DNA of 33,851 nt from Alteromonadaceae bacterium (lineage in GTDB: Bacteria > Pseudomonadota > Gammaproteobacteria > Enterobacterales > Alteromonadaceae), in assembly GCA_023301705.1 (NCBI GenBank), contig JALZUE010000221.1:1-33851 (forward strand), in the 5' to 3' direction. The notes under the pieces are model-generated. The model was given only the letters and a program-made list of their open reading frames with translations, searched no databases and was not told the origin of the DNA. Both the position numbers and the translations under genes were made by a program. This document shows positions 17,365-27,041 of the stretch, in pieces; position 1 is the stretch's first letter, and each line of letters starts with the position of its first letter.

Positions 17365-19002
17365 TTATTCTAGTTTAAAGTTTTGCACTACTTTAGACAT
17401 AGCATTACTACTAACTTCTAATTGTGAGCCTGCTGTCGCGATTTCTTCTGTCATTGCTATAGCTCTGTTTGTCATGCCAGCTAATTCGTTAATACGCAAG
17501 TTAACTTCATCAGCTGCTGATGCTTGCTGTTCAGTTGCTCTTGCAATTTCAGAATTCATATCTAACACTGTTTCCATATAATTATCTATTTCAGTTAACG
17601 CAGCATCGGCTTTCTTGGCATCTTCTACAGTTTGTAATGAGGCTTTTTGGCTAATACTTACTGCTTCTACTGCTTCTTTTGTACCTGTTTGCAGCTTGAG
17701 GATCATTTTTTGAATCTCTTCAGTACTTTGACCTGTTCTACTTGCAAGTGTTCTTACTTCATCTGCTACAACTGAGAAACCTCGACCTTGTTCACCAGCA
17801 CGAGCTGCTTCAATAGCGGCATTTAGTGCAAGTAAGTTCGTTTGTTCTGCAATGCCGCGAATAACATCAAGCACATCACCAATATTACCAGATTCAGCAT
17901 CTAGTGAACTGATAGCGCTACTTACCCGATCAACATCATTTGATAAACTGTTAATTTGATCTATTGTTTTAGAAACAACTTCTTTACCGGCAGCTGTATT
18001 TTCTCTTGCGCTTAATGCCGCTGTTTCAGCAGCTTCAGCATTAACACTAACTTCACGTATATTGGTGGTCATTTCTTCCATAGCGGCAGCGACATGTGTT
18101 GTATTGTCGCTTTGCTCTTGTACCAATTCATGATTTTTAATACTAGTGTTTGCTAGGTTGTCAGCACTACTTTTAACCGCCTTGTAGTTACTGGTTATAT
18201 CTAACAATGATGCTTTCATTTTTTCAGTAAACAAATTGAAAAAATGTGATAACTCAGATATCTCATCCTTACCTTTACTATCAAGACGTTGCGTTAAATC
18301 ACCATCACCATTGGCAATGTTTTCCATTAATTTAGCTGCTTTAATAGTAGGAGTTGTTACACTTTTCGCAATAATAAAGACAAAAGTTCCGATGATAACA
18401 GCAAGAATAGATGAAATAATGATAAATGTATTACGAATATTCGCGAAAATATCACCAATGCTATCAATGTAGGCACCAGAGCCGATAATCATTTTCCATG
18501 GTGTAAACTCTTGTACAAAAGATATTTTATCAACCGGCTCTTCTTTATTTGGTTTTGCCCATTTATAAGGGACGAAACCTTTATTTTCTTCTCTAACTTT
18601 TTTTACAATATCTAAGAATAATGCTTTGCCATCAGGATCCTTTACATGTCCTACTGTTTTACCGTTTAACGCTGGTTTTATAGGGTGCATTAACATGGTA
18701 GGTGTTGAATCATTAATCCATATATAATTACCACCGTCATATCTAAAACTTGATAACACAGAAAATGCCTGCTTTTGGGCTTCATCTTGTGTTAATTTTC
18801 CTGATTTCTCTAATTGGTAAAAGTGCTCTAGTACACTAGTAGCACCTTCAACAACTTGTTTCACTTTTTGTTGTTGCTGTTCATATAAAATAAAATAACT
18901 TTTTGAAAGGGCAACCACGCTTAATAAAATTAGTGCCGTGATTAATGAGATTAATATAAAGCTTAATCTTGATTTAATTGAAAACTTTCTCAATAGTTGC
19001 AT
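17365..19002 (-). CDS. Methyl-accepting chemotaxis protein with single Cache domain (downstream copy of tandem pair)
   Basis: This is a 545-residue chemoreceptor. TM1 is about 13-33, and a periplasmic single Cache domain (sCache_2 type) is about 40-190, with [24 protein letters not shown] and [15 protein letters not shown]2 is about 191-213, HAMP about 213-266, then a full cytoplasmic signalling hairpin with the conserved [20 protein letters not shown] tip. Single Cache domains of this type often bind small organic acids; the ligand here is unknown. It is a close paralogue of the next gene upstream, of exactly the same length. A 168-bp gap containing a terminator lies between them, so the two are probably transcribed separately. 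No CheR tether is seen at the C-terminus. Confidence 0.93.
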   Translation of the reverse strand: MQLLRKFSIKSRLSFILISLITALILLSVVALSKSYFILYEQQQQKVKQVVEGATSVLEHFYQLEKSGKLTQDEAQKQAFSVLSSFRYDGGNYIWINDSTPTMLMHPIKPALNGKTVGHVKDPDGKALFLDIVKKVREENKGFVPYKWAKPNKEEPVDKISFVQEFTPWKMIIGSGAYIDSIGDIFANIRNTFIIISSILAVIIGTFVFIIAKSVTTPTIKAAKLMENIANGDGDLTQRLDSKGKDEISELSHFFNLFTEKMKASLLDITSNYKAVKSSADNLANTSIKNHELVQEQSDNTTHVAAAMEEMTTNIREVSVNAEAAETAALSARENTAAGKEVVSKTIDQINSLSNDVDRVSSAISSLDAESGNIGDVLDVIRGIAEQTNLLALNAAIEAARAGEQGRGFSVVADEVRTLASRTGQSTEEIQKMILKLQTGTKEAVEAVSISQKASLQTVEDAKKADAALTEIDNYMETVLDMNSEIARATEQQASAADEVNLRINELAGMTNRAIAMTEEIATAGSQLEVSSNAMSKVVQNFKLE

Positions 19003-19094
19003 AGTAATAATATGTTTAAGAATTGTATTACTTATACTAGAACAGATATGAAAAAAAGAGATGTTTTTTATTTTTTTTTATACAATTTTTGATG

Positions 19095-19142
19095 AAACCC
19101 ACGAGTATAAAGCTCAATGAAAGTTTTATACTCAATGGGTTT
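19095..19142 (-). terminator. Terminator-like hairpin after the upstream Cache chemoreceptor
   Basis: AAACCCA-CG-AGTATAAA pairs with TTTATACT-CAA-TGGGTTT, leaving a small internal loop and a 13-nt apical loop, 28 bp past the minus-strand stop. The T-tract is weak on this strand. Confidence 0.6.
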
Positions 19143-19170
19143 TAGAGTTTTAATAGTTATTTTTTGCTTG

Positions 19171-20808
19171 TTATTCTAATTTAAAGTTATGTACAACTTT
19201 AGACATTGCGTCACTGCTGACTTCTAATTCAGTACCTGCCGTTGCTATTTCTTCTGTCATTGCTATTGCTCTGTTTGTCATGCCAGCTAATTCATTGATA
19301 CGTAAGTTGACTTCGTCTGCCGCACAAGCTTGTTGTTCTGTAGCTCTTGCAATTTCAGAGTTCATATCTAACACTGTTTCCATATAATTATCAATTTCAG
19401 TTAATGCTACATCTGCTTTCTTTGCATCTTCAACAGTTTGTAATGACGCTTTCTGACTAATACTTACGGCCTCAACGGCTTCTTTAGTGCCCGTTTGAAG
19501 TTTAAGTATCATTTGCTGTATTTCCTCAGTGCTTTGACCTGTTCGGCTGGCTAAGGTTCGTACTTCATCAGCAACAACAGAAAACCCGCGGCCTTGCTCA
19601 CCTGCGCGAGCAGCTTCAATAGCTGCATTTAAAGCTAGTAGGTTTGTTTGTTCGGCTATCCCTCTGATAACATCTAGAACAGCCCCGATATTAACCGACT
19701 CTTGATCTAATGATGTAATTACACTACTAACTTTATCAACATCGGTTGATAAGTTGTTAATTTGTTTAATAGTTTTAGAAACAATCTCTTTACCCGAAGA
19801 TGTATTTTCTCTAGCACTAAGAGCTGCAGCTTCAGCGGCTTCAGCATTCACACTTACTTCTCTAATATTAGTAGTCATTTCTTCCATAGCGGCAGCTACG
19901 TGTGTTGTATTATCACTTTGCTCTTGTACTAAATCATGATTTTTAATACTTGTTTCTGCAAGGTTTTCGGCACTATGCTTTACGTCTTTATAGCTCGTGG
20001 TTACATCTAACAGCGAAGCTTTCATCTTTTCAGTAAATAAATTGAAAAAATGAGAGAGATTTGAAATTTCGTCATTGCCTTCACTATCTAAACGCTTAGT
20101 TAGATCACCGTCACCTTGAGCAATATTTTCCATTAATTTAGCGGCTTTAATCGCTGGGTTTGTGATACTTTGAGCGATAATAAGTACAAAACCACCAATA
20201 ACAGCAGCAATAATTAATGAAATAATGATGGAAGTGTTACGACTTTTTGAAAAGATATCTTCAATGTTGTCAATATATGCCCCAGAGCCAACGATTATTT
20301 TCCAAGGTTTAAATTCTAAAACATAAGAAATTTTATCAACAGGTTCGTCTGAACCTGGCTGTGACCATTTATGAGCAACAAAGCCTTCACCATTCGTGTT
20401 AATTGCATTAGCCATTTCAATGAATATAGGAACACCATCAGGATCTTCAACATTTCTCATGTTTTTTCCATTTAATGCAGGCTTTATTGGATGCATAAGC
20501 ATTTTTAAGTCAGTATTTAATATAAATAAATAGTTAGTGTTATCATATCTAAACGTTGACAGCGCTGATAGTGCCTGGGTTTGAGCTTCTTCTTTATTTA
20601 ACTTTCCTGAAGTCTCTAACTGATGAAAATGCTTTAATATACTTGTAGCGCCTTCAACAACTTGTTGTACTTTTTCTTGTTGTTGAGCATAAAGAGTAGA
20701 GTAATTTTTAGATAAACTAATCGCACTTAATAAAATCAATGCTGTAAGAAGTGAAATAAATATAAGACTGAGTCTTGATTTGATTGAAAGTTTTCTCAAT
20801 AATTCCAT
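19171..20808 (-). CDS. Methyl-accepting chemotaxis protein with single Cache domain (upstream copy of tandem pair)
   Basis: This 545-residue chemoreceptor has the same domain order as its downstream neighbour: TM1 (13-33), single Cache (about 40-190), TM2, HAMP and a cytoplasmic hairpin. By eye the cytoplasmic halves are about 90% identical while the Cache domains are only about 60% identical. The conserved [21 protein letters not shown] and GSGAYID segments remain. The strand before MLMHP differs most (LFILNTDLK here against IWINDSTPT). One Ser in the adaptation region is replaced by Cys ([10 protein letters not shown]). This is a tandem duplication whose sensor halves have diverged, probably toward different ligands. 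No strong RBS precedes the ATG. Confidence 0.93.
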   Translation of the reverse strand: MELLRKLSIKSRLSLIFISLLTALILLSAISLSKNYSTLYAQQQEKVQQVVEGATSILKHFHQLETSGKLNKEEAQTQALSALSTFRYDNTNYLFILNTDLKMLMHPIKPALNGKNMRNVEDPDGVPIFIEMANAINTNGEGFVAHKWSQPGSDEPVDKISYVLEFKPWKIIVGSGAYIDNIEDIFSKSRNTSIIISLIIAAVIGGFVLIIAQSITNPAIKAAKLMENIAQGDGDLTKRLDSEGNDEISNLSHFFNLFTEKMKASLLDVTTSYKDVKHSAENLAETSIKNHDLVQEQSDNTTHVAAAMEEMTTNIREVSVNAEAAEAAALSARENTSSGKEIVSKTIKQINNLSTDVDKVSSVITSLDQESVNIGAVLDVIRGIAEQTNLLALNAAIEAARAGEQGRGFSVVADEVRTLASRTGQSTEEIQQMILKLQTGTKEAVEAVSISQKASLQTVEDAKKADVALTEIDNYMETVLDMNSEIARATEQQACAADEVNLRINELAGMTNRAIAMTEEIATAGTELEVSSDAMSKVVHNFKLE

Positions 20809-20988
20809 ATTAATACTTTGTTACTAAATTATAATATATATTTTAGTACAAATTTACAAAAACGAGACGTTTTTGTACGAAATATTTCATAGTTTTATGA
20901 GGTATTTTAGTAGACAACACATTTTTAAAAAATTGAATTAAAAGAATTTTAAAATGTGACGAAAACTTATTGAATAGGGCAGGAATAA

Positions 20989-21018
20989 AAAAGCTCAGTA
21001 AACTGTTACTGAGCTTTT
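20989..21018 (-). terminator. Terminator of the TorF-family porin gene
   Basis: A 13-bp stem (AAAAGCTCAGTAA with TTACTGAGCTTTT, loop ACTG) lies just past the porin stop, with T-rich sequence on the minus strand. Between it and the chemoreceptor start (20809-20988) I see only AT-rich sequence that should hold the chemoreceptor promoter. Confidence 0.85.
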
Positions 21019-21053
21019 ATTAGATTTGATATTAGATAATTAAATTTTCTGAA

Positions 21054-21779
21054 TTATAAATCAAATTCAACAGTGTAAGAAACGAAGATTTTTAACTCTT
21101 CAGCTTCATCAATAGCATTATCATCTGAATCACCATTAAAGAATACTTTTGAAGCGCCGAATGTGAAACCGTCTTTAGAATATGCAGCGCTAACTTCATT
21201 ATAGCCACCTACACCAAAGTTACCTTCATTATCATCTGCATAATTAGCTAAATGAAATGATACTTCTGCTTCACTTTTTAGGGCATAAGTATAATCTAAT
21301 TCAGTATAGACAGTATCACCTAAATCTGTATTTCTAGCATCAGCTAATACAGTTACGCCTAATGTAAAACCAGCAGCTGAAACGCTTGCGTATATTTCAG
21401 AAAAATCGATGTCTTGATCTTCATCAGGATATTCATAGTGAATGAAGCCAAGATCATAAGAAACATTTTCAGTAATGTTGCCGCCGTAACCAAAGTATAA
21501 ATCTACTTCAGTTTCTGCACCTTGCTCACCTTCAGCAAACTCATTGTTGTCACCAAAGTCAACATTAGAAACCCAAACACCAGCGTAAAAGCCAGATTCA
21601 TCAGCGAAATCTACACCACCAGAAACAGCAGCTTGACCATTTGTTTGCTCAAGGCCTCGAAATAAGTATGTGTTAGATACTGAAACATTTGCCGTTGTTT
21701 CTGCAGAAGCTGCAGTTGAAATCATTGCTGTTGAAGCTAAAACAGATGTTAAAGCAACTGATAAAAGAGTTTTTTTCAT
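21054..21779 (-). CDS. TorF-family putative porin (Gcw_chp domain)
   Basis: This is a 241-residue outer-membrane beta-barrel. I place the start at 21779 (MKKTLLSVAL) because GGGAAAG lies just before it; an in-frame ATG at 21791 adds MGKT only. A signal peptide ends at about residue 26 (TAASA). The mature start (NVSVSNTYLFRGLEQTNGQAAVSGGVDF) is the hallmark of the TIGR02001/TorF family, and YAGVWVSNVDFGDNNE and EVDLYFGYGG follow. The barrel closes with a final FVSYTVEFDL strand. In many proteobacteria such genes sit beside glnK-amtB and respond to nitrogen. Here those genes are absent, but the upstream DNA has a sigma-54 promoter and NtrC-like sites. What it transports is unknown. Confidence 0.88.
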   Translation of the reverse strand: MKKTLLSVALTSVLASTAMISTAASAETTANVSVSNTYLFRGLEQTNGQAAVSGGVDFADESGFYAGVWVSNVDFGDNNEFAEGEQGAETEVDLYFGYGGNITENVSYDLGFIHYEYPDEDQDIDFSEIYASVSAAGFTLGVTVLADARNTDLGDTVYTELDYTYALKSEAEVSFHLANYADDNEGNFGVGGYNEVSAAYSKDGFTFGASKVFFNGDSDDNAIDEAEELKIFVSYTVEFDL

Positions 21780-21877
21780 AGTCTTTCCCATGTTTAATAA
21801 TAAATGAACTTATTTTTTATTGTGAAGTGTACATCATTGTTACAAATAATGAACATATCTTTATTTAATTAACAAAA

Positions 21878-21893
21878 AGCAAATATAATGCCT
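21878..21893 (-). promoter_or_regulatory. Sigma-54 (RpoN) promoter of the TorF-family porin
   Basis: On the minus strand AGGCATTATATTTGCT matches the sigma-54 consensus (TGGCAC-N5-TTGCW) at the key places: GG at -24, GC at -12 and exactly 10 bp between them. Transcription would start near 21867, giving a leader of about 88 nt. Confidence 0.7.
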
Positions 21894-21996
21894 TTTATAT
21901 ATTAAATATTAAAATTAACTTTATTTCAAATAAAAACAGTTGCTTATGTTTTTTATTGGGTTTTTATTTTTAGTTTTAATTCATATTATATTTTTT

Positions 21997-22046
21997 TGCA
22001 CCATTTTGCTGCCTTGTTTTGGTGCTCTGTGGTCTTTTTTGGTGCG
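21997..22046 (-). promoter_or_regulatory. NtrC-like upstream activator sites of the TorF-family porin
   Basis: TGCACCATTTTGCTGCC (21997-22013) matches the NtrC consensus (TGCACCA-WWW-TGGTGCA) at 15 of 17 positions. A second site centred near 22038 keeps only the TTTTGGTGC half, and a further TTTTGGTGC half (ending 22025) lies between. Centres of the first and last are 33 bp apart, like the paired glnA sites. They lie about 130-180 bp upstream of the predicted sigma-54 start. The rest of this gene-free stretch (21780-22121) is AT-rich. Confidence 0.6.
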
Positions 22047-22121
22047 TTAGGGTTGTTTTTTTAACTTCAATATCAATAGACTATTAGGTAAAGTATGTGA
22101 AAATAATTTTAAGGTATGTTT

Positions 22122-22796
22122 ATGGCTGATTTTTTTATTGCTCCTTCAATTTTATCTGCTGATTTTGCAAATTTAGGCAGTGATGTTGCTAGTGTGTTAA
22201 ACGCAGGTGCAGATATGGTTCACTTCGATGTGATGGATAACCATTATGTGCCTAACTTAACGTTTGGTCCTATGTTCTGTAAAGCTTTACGTGATTTTGG
22301 TATTGTTGCACCCATTGATGTTCATTTAATGGTAAAGCCTGTTGATTCATTAGTGCCAGAGTTTGCAAAGGCGGGAGCAAGTATTATTACATTTCATCCT
22401 GAAGCAAGTGAACACGTTGATCGTACATTGCAATTGATTAAACAACACGGCTGTAAAGCTGGTTTAGTATTAAACCCGGCAACGCCGTTACATTATTTAG
22501 ATTTTGTTATGGATAAAATCGATGTAATTATGCTGATGTCTGTTAATCCTGGTTTTGGCGGACAAACCTTTATACCTGAAACCTTAAATAAGCTTCGATT
22601 GATTAAAAAACGAATTGTTGAAAGTGGTTTTGATATTCGTTTAGAAGTAGACGGTGGTGTTAATGCAAATAATATAGCTGAAATTGCTGCTGCCGGTGCT
22701 GATACTTTTGTTGCGGGTTCTGCCATTTTTAATCAACCAGACTATCAGGTTGCAATAGATGAAATGAGAACACAATTAAGTACGGTTAAGATGTAA
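22122..22796 (+). CDS. rpe: Ribulose-phosphate 3-epimerase
   Basis: Rpe interconverts ribulose-5-phosphate and xylulose-5-phosphate in the pentose phosphate pathway. I prefer ATG at 22122 ([15 protein letters not shown]), because AAGG lies 7 nt before it. An in-frame ATG at 22116 sits one base from that RBS. The (beta/alpha)8 barrel motifs are complete: [29 protein letters not shown] (metal-binding His and Asp), [25 protein letters not shown] and [12 protein letters not shown]. The length (224) is normal. trpS follows 82 bp later. In E. coli gph lies between rpe and trpS; here it is absent. Confidence 0.96.
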   Translation: MADFFIAPSILSADFANLGSDVASVLNAGADMVHFDVMDNHYVPNLTFGPMFCKALRDFGIVAPIDVHLMVKPVDSLVPEFAKAGASIITFHPEASEHVDRTLQLIKQHGCKAGLVLNPATPLHYLDFVMDKIDVIMLMSVNPGFGGQTFIPETLNKLRLIKKRIVESGFDIRLEVDGGVNANNIAEIAAAGADTFVAGSAIFNQPDYQVAIDEMRTQLSTVKM

Positions 22797-22878
22797 GTAG
22801 TAATAAAACTACATACATCTATAAGGGTTATATCGTATAATCAAATGGTTCGAAAGTTTAATTTAGTAAAGGAAAATC

Positions 22879-23883
22879 ATGAGTAAACCTATCGTATTAA
22901 GTGGTTGCCAGCCTTCAGGTGAGCTAACTATAGGTAACTATTTAGGTGCATTGCGCCAATGGGTCAATATGCAAGATGATAATGAATGTTTTTATTCATT
23001 AGTTGATTTACATGCGATTACAGTTCGTCAAGATCCTAAAGCATTGCGTAATGCTGTATTAGATGGTTTGGCTCTTTATATGGCTTGTGGTGTTGATCAT
23101 GAAAAAAGTACTATTTTTGTTCAATCTCAAGTGCCCGAACACAGCCAATTAAGTTGGGTATTAAATTGCTACACTCAAATGGGTGAGCTAAATAGAATGA
23201 CGCAATATAAAGATAAATCACAAAAGTCTGAAGCAAATATGAATTCAGGTTTATTTACTTACCCAGTATTAATGGCTGCAGATATTCTCCTATACAATGC
23301 TGACAGAGTGCCTGTTGGTGAAGATCAAAAGCAGCATTTAGAATTAGCTCGTGACGTAGCAACACGTTTTAATAATATTTATGGTAATACATTTAAGGTA
23401 CCAGACCCTTATATTCCAGAATTCGGTGCACGAGTAATGAGCTTACAAGACCCATTAAAGAAAATGTCAAAATCAGATGACAACATTAATAATTTTATTG
23501 GCTTATTAGAAGATCCTAAAAAAATTACTAAAAAGATTAAGCGCGCGATGACAGACTCAGATGAGCAGGCACGTATTTACTTTGACCTTAAAGAAAAGCC
23601 AGGCGTATCGAACTTATTATCTTTATTGTCATGTTGTACTAATACAACGGTAGAATCTTTAGTACCTCAATATGAAGATAAAATGTATGGTCATTTAAAA
23701 GGTGATGTTGCAGATGCCGTTGTTGGCTTATTAGAGCCTATTCAAAAGAAGTTTCATGAATATAGAAATGATCAGGCTTTTTTAGATAGTGTGATGAAAT
23801 CAGGAGCTGAAAAAGCGTCAGCGCGAGCGAGTAAAGTACTGGCTAATGTATATGATGCGGTAGGCTTTATTGCTAGGCCTTAA
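22879..23883 (+). CDS. trpS: Tryptophanyl-tRNA synthetase
   Basis: TrpS charges tRNA-Trp with tryptophan. It is a class I synthetase of 334 residues, the usual bacterial size. The HIGH-type motif is TIGNYLGAL (17-25) after SGCQPSGEL, and the KMSKS motif is exact (residues 195-199, [12 protein letters not shown]). [13 protein letters not shown] and the ALRQW segment also fit. A GGAAAA RBS precedes the ATG. It is downstream of rpe on the same strand, as in other Gammaproteobacteria, and ends at a shared bidirectional terminator. Confidence 0.97.
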   Translation: MSKPIVLSGCQPSGELTIGNYLGALRQWVNMQDDNECFYSLVDLHAITVRQDPKALRNAVLDGLALYMACGVDHEKSTIFVQSQVPEHSQLSWVLNCYTQMGELNRMTQYKDKSQKSEANMNSGLFTYPVLMAADILLYNADRVPVGEDQKQHLELARDVATRFNNIYGNTFKVPDPYIPEFGARVMSLQDPLKKMSKSDDNINNFIGLLEDPKKITKKIKRAMTDSDEQARIYFDLKEKPGVSNLLSLLSCCTNTTVESLVPQYEDKMYGHLKGDVADAVVGLLEPIQKKFHEYRNDQAFLDSVMKSGAEKASARASKVLANVYDAVGFIARP

Positions 23884-23909
23884 AGCATTTAGTAAAAATA
23901 ATACATAAT

Positions 23910-23938
23910 AAAAAAGGCAGCTTTAAGCTGCCTTTTTT
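23910..23938. terminator. Bidirectional terminator between trpS and plsB
   Basis: A 12-bp stem (AAAAAAGGCAGC with GCTGCCTTTTTT, loop TTTAA) is flanked by A- and T-tracts and serves both convergent genes. Confidence 0.9.
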
Positions 23939-23959
23939 ATTATGAAGATAAATTAGATC

Positions 23960-26401
23960 TTAGTCATCAGTACTTAACGTTTGCAATACCTTAACGTCAA
24001 CCAACTTACTAACTAAGCTTGTTAATGTTTGTAATGTATCGTTCATAATAATAACATCGTCATCACTTTGTTCAATATAATGTAATTTTTTCATTTGGTT
24101 TATTAAACTTGATTGTGCTTTTTTATCAACAAATTCAGGTGCATGAATGTTATTTAAAATAGCTAATCGATTAGCCATTACCACCATTTTACTTTCTAAT
24201 GTTGATTTTGGCATAGGCGCATTATGTTCAATTAGTTGGCTTACTATCACTAAACGTTGAATCGTTGCCTCAATGCACTTACTCATTGTGAATATTCTAG
24301 TATGATTTTCTATGCCATCATGCAATGACCAGAACCCAGCTTTAGAGTGCTTGATTATATGCTGCTCTTCTAAAAAGTGAAGCGTGTTAACAACTTGTTC
24401 TTTAACATCATCATCACTTTGCCATAAGAAAAACTCGTGTTTAATGATAGCGATTAATTGTTGTGTTTGCTCAATTACTAATGAATTGGCAATTTTTTCG
24501 TTTTTATTAAGTAAACGGCAAATAAGCGAAGGTAATATAAAGGCATGTAAAATATTGTTGCGGTAATAACTCATTTCTAATGCTGATGATTTATTTAAAG
24601 AAATAACACTGCCTAACGCATCATCAGTTACGATTACTTTATTTAACGAAATTGCATCATTGATAAGATCTTCACCATTACCTTCAGGCAACGTTAATTC
24701 TTTGTGATAAGGAACGTGTTGTTGAAGTGATAGAAAAAAATCAATTTGCTTAGCTAGTATAGTTTTATCTAGTGCTTTATTTTCATTTGTTAATAATATT
24801 AAAGAAATTAATGATATTCCGTTTAATGCGACGGCATTATTGATGTTTGTCATCACATGTTCACTTAACAAGTTAACTGATGGTGTTAACCATTGCGGTT
24901 TTTGTTGGTCTGAATTATTGATATCTGCTTGCCAATTGGGTACTTCATTGTTTAAAAATTGATTGATATTGATTGGTTCACCAAAATTAACAAAACCCTT
25001 TCCGTAATTACGTAGGTTTTTAATGGCTTTTAATACCCCCCAAATTGACTCAGACTTCTTTTTATTACCACTTAACTCTTTGTGGTATGTCGCAACTTCC
25101 ATAACATGTTCATATCCAATATACACAGGAACAAGGGTTAAAGGACGTTTAACTCCTCGTAACAAACTTTGTACTGTCATAGCAAGCATACCTGTTTTAG
25201 GAGCTAATAAACGACCTGTTCTACTGCGCCCACCCTCAGTGTAATACTTGACGGAATAGCCTCGCTCAAAAAGTAAGCCTAAGTATTCTCTAAAAATAGC
25301 AGAATATAAGCGGTTGCCACCAAAACTACGTCGAATGAAAAAAGCCCCCGCCTTTCTAAAAATAGGCCCAGCAGGCCAAAAGTTTAAATTAATTCCTGCG
25401 GCAATTCTTGGCGTTACTAGACCTTGATTGTAAATAACATACGTTAATAACAAGTAATCCATATGGCTACGGTGGCAAGGAACATAAATGATTTCTTGAC
25501 CATCTTCAGCTAATGCTCTTAAGCGTTCACCATTATTAACAGTAATGCCACTGTATAGCCTGTTCCATAGTTTATTTAATATACGCTCGCCAACTCTTAC
25601 CATTGAAATGCTGTAATCACCTGCAATTTCGTTCATGACATTCAAAGCATTTTTACGAGCTCGAGCTTCAGAGATTTTCTTAATTTTCATTTCTTCAGCG
25701 ATGACTTTTTTAATTGCCGGGTTAGCTAATAATGCTGTAAACATTTGCTGACGATGCATTAAGCGAGGGCCTGAAGCAGCAATAGTTTGACGATAAAAAT
25801 GAAACCTAGTTATACGTAGTAGTTTTCTTGCTATTTGTGCATCAGAGCCGTGTTGGCTTACTAATTCACGTAGTGAAAGTGCATTACTAAAACGTAATAA
25901 TGTATGGCGACCAAAAAAGATTACGGTGAATAATTTATGAAGCCAGCTTGGTGATTGTTGTTCTGAAAAAATAGCGCTAAACGTTGCTGTATTTTTTTCT
26001 TTGGTTGGTTTTCTACCCCAGTTTAAATTAACAGGAATTATTTGAATATCTAAGTTTTCATTTTCATTATGTAATGATAGTAATTCTTTACTTTGTTGTA
26101 AGGCATTGGTGACTGATTTTTTACGCCAATTGAAAATAGGTGTAGATTTTTCTATATAGAGCGTTCGTGAAAATTTTTGACTATTAATTATTACATCGTC
26201 AAGAGGGTCAGGTAACCCTTTCTTTTGACATATATTTTGTAATGTTAAAATATCGCTTGCTGATTCAGTATGAAGAATATAAAAAAGGTGTTTGTTTTCG
26301 TTTTGTACAGGCATTTGTTCAGCAAGTATTGCTTTACAACGAACAAGTAATGTTAAAGGCAGTTTTAATAAAAAGTAGAAAGTAGAACGAAGGAGAGTCA
26401 T
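23960..26401 (-). CDS. plsB: Glycerol-3-phosphate 1-O-acyltransferase PlsB
   Basis: PlsB transfers a fatty acyl group to position 1 of glycerol-3-phosphate, the first step of membrane phospholipid synthesis, at the inner membrane. The 813-residue length and order of motifs match the family: the HRSHMDYLL catalytic box (His310 and Asp315), GPIFRKAGAFFIRRSFGGN, the YYTEGGRSRTGRLL box (386-399, glycerol-3-phosphate binding), and VPVYIGYE. An N-terminal hydrophobic stretch (about 4-20) may help membrane association, and the C-terminal third is a helical domain. The gene is monocistronic on the minus strand, convergent with trpS. Confidence 0.96.
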   Translation of the reverse strand: MTLLRSTFYFLLKLPLTLLVRCKAILAEQMPVQNENKHLFYILHTESASDILTLQNICQKKGLPDPLDDVIINSQKFSRTLYIEKSTPIFNWRKKSVTNALQQSKELLSLHNENENLDIQIIPVNLNWGRKPTKEKNTATFSAIFSEQQSPSWLHKLFTVIFFGRHTLLRFSNALSLRELVSQHGSDAQIARKLLRITRFHFYRQTIAASGPRLMHRQQMFTALLANPAIKKVIAEEMKIKKISEARARKNALNVMNEIAGDYSISMVRVGERILNKLWNRLYSGITVNNGERLRALAEDGQEIIYVPCHRSHMDYLLLTYVIYNQGLVTPRIAAGINLNFWPAGPIFRKAGAFFIRRSFGGNRLYSAIFREYLGLLFERGYSVKYYTEGGRSRTGRLLAPKTGMLAMTVQSLLRGVKRPLTLVPVYIGYEHVMEVATYHKELSGNKKKSESIWGVLKAIKNLRNYGKGFVNFGEPININQFLNNEVPNWQADINNSDQQKPQWLTPSVNLLSEHVMTNINNAVALNGISLISLILLTNENKALDKTILAKQIDFFLSLQQHVPYHKELTLPEGNGEDLINDAISLNKVIVTDDALGSVISLNKSSALEMSYYRNNILHAFILPSLICRLLNKNEKIANSLVIEQTQQLIAIIKHEFFLWQSDDDVKEQVVNTLHFLEEQHIIKHSKAGFWSLHDGIENHTRIFTMSKCIEATIQRLVIVSQLIEHNAPMPKSTLESKMVVMANRLAILNNIHAPEFVDKKAQSSLINQMKKLHYIEQSDDDVIIMNDTLQTLTSLVSKLVDVKVLQTLSTDD

Positions 26402-26508
26402 TTCTCAATTATCCAAGCTTATTTGTGCTAAATATTTTAGCATTTATTACAAGGATGTTATAGATATCAAGTTTGATATTCTGATGAGCAATGAAAATTT
26501 AATTATAT

Positions 26509-26545
26509 AAAAAAGCCATATTCATGGTTAGAATACGGCTTTTTT
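26509..26545 (-). terminator. Terminator of the phosphate-binding-protein gene
   Basis: A 15-position stem with one A-C mismatch (AAAAAAGCCATATTC with GAATACGGCTTTTTT) and a 7-nt loop lies 67 bp past the stop of the minus-strand gene and ends in a T-run on that strand. Confidence 0.8.
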
Positions 26546-26611
26546 GATTATTGCTATGTGTAAAATCAACACTTAAGTAGTTATAAGCGAATGCTTAGTA
26601 CATATTTAATG

Positions 26612-27031
26612 TTATGGAAACACTTTAACTACTTTAACAGTATCGTTTACTTTACTTGCATCAATATAAGCAATCGCTTTTGGGTTACCAGCAACATAGG
26701 CAATAGCATCTTCATCACTACCTGACTCAACCAATGGCTTCGCTTTACCTGAAAAGATTAGTTTTGACCAATAGGCTTTTACTTGCTTACTTGATTTACC
26801 TAATGCTTTTTGTTCGAATTCAGAACGTACACCATTACCAGATGCTAAATTGGTAGCATTGACTTTTTCACCACTAGCGAAAGATTTATTTTTTCCTAAA
26901 AATATTCGTTTAATATCATCATCTGATATTGCACTGGTATTTGCAGGGTTCACAATAACGGCTACATCAGCCATAGCAAATGAGCTAATTAAGCATGCAC
27001 AAAGTGCAAAACTACGATTAAATAATTTCAT
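26612..27031 (-). CDS. Small PstS-like periplasmic phosphate-binding-type protein
   Basis: This is a 139-residue secreted protein. A signal peptide (about 1-21, ending FAMA) precedes a half-size periplasmic-binding-protein domain. DVAVIVNPANTSAISDDDIKRIFLGK and the S-G-N-G-V-R-S-E-F stretch resemble the N-terminal part of PstS-type binding proteins, where a comparable loop grips the anion. KAIAYIDASKV is the typical end of these short versions. No ABC permease or ATPase is encoded nearby. It starts 10 bp after the porin stop and so is the last gene of a chemoreceptor-porin-binding-protein operon. It may deliver a ligand to the chemoreceptor or collect solute from the porin; both are inference. 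Confidence 0.82.
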   Translation of the reverse strand: MKLFNRSFALCACLISSFAMADVAVIVNPANTSAISDDDIKRIFLGKNKSFASGEKVNATNLASGNGVRSEFEQKALGKSSKQVKAYWSKLIFSGKAKPLVESGSDEDAIAYVAGNPKAIAYIDASKVNDTVKVVKVFP

Positions 27032-27041
27032 TAATAACTCC

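Noticed and set aside
21997-22046. NtrC-like sites as control elements of rpe instead of the porin
   Set aside because: I found no GG-N10-GC sigma-54 promoter facing rpe, whereas one faces the porin at the right distance; rpe is a housekeeping gene.
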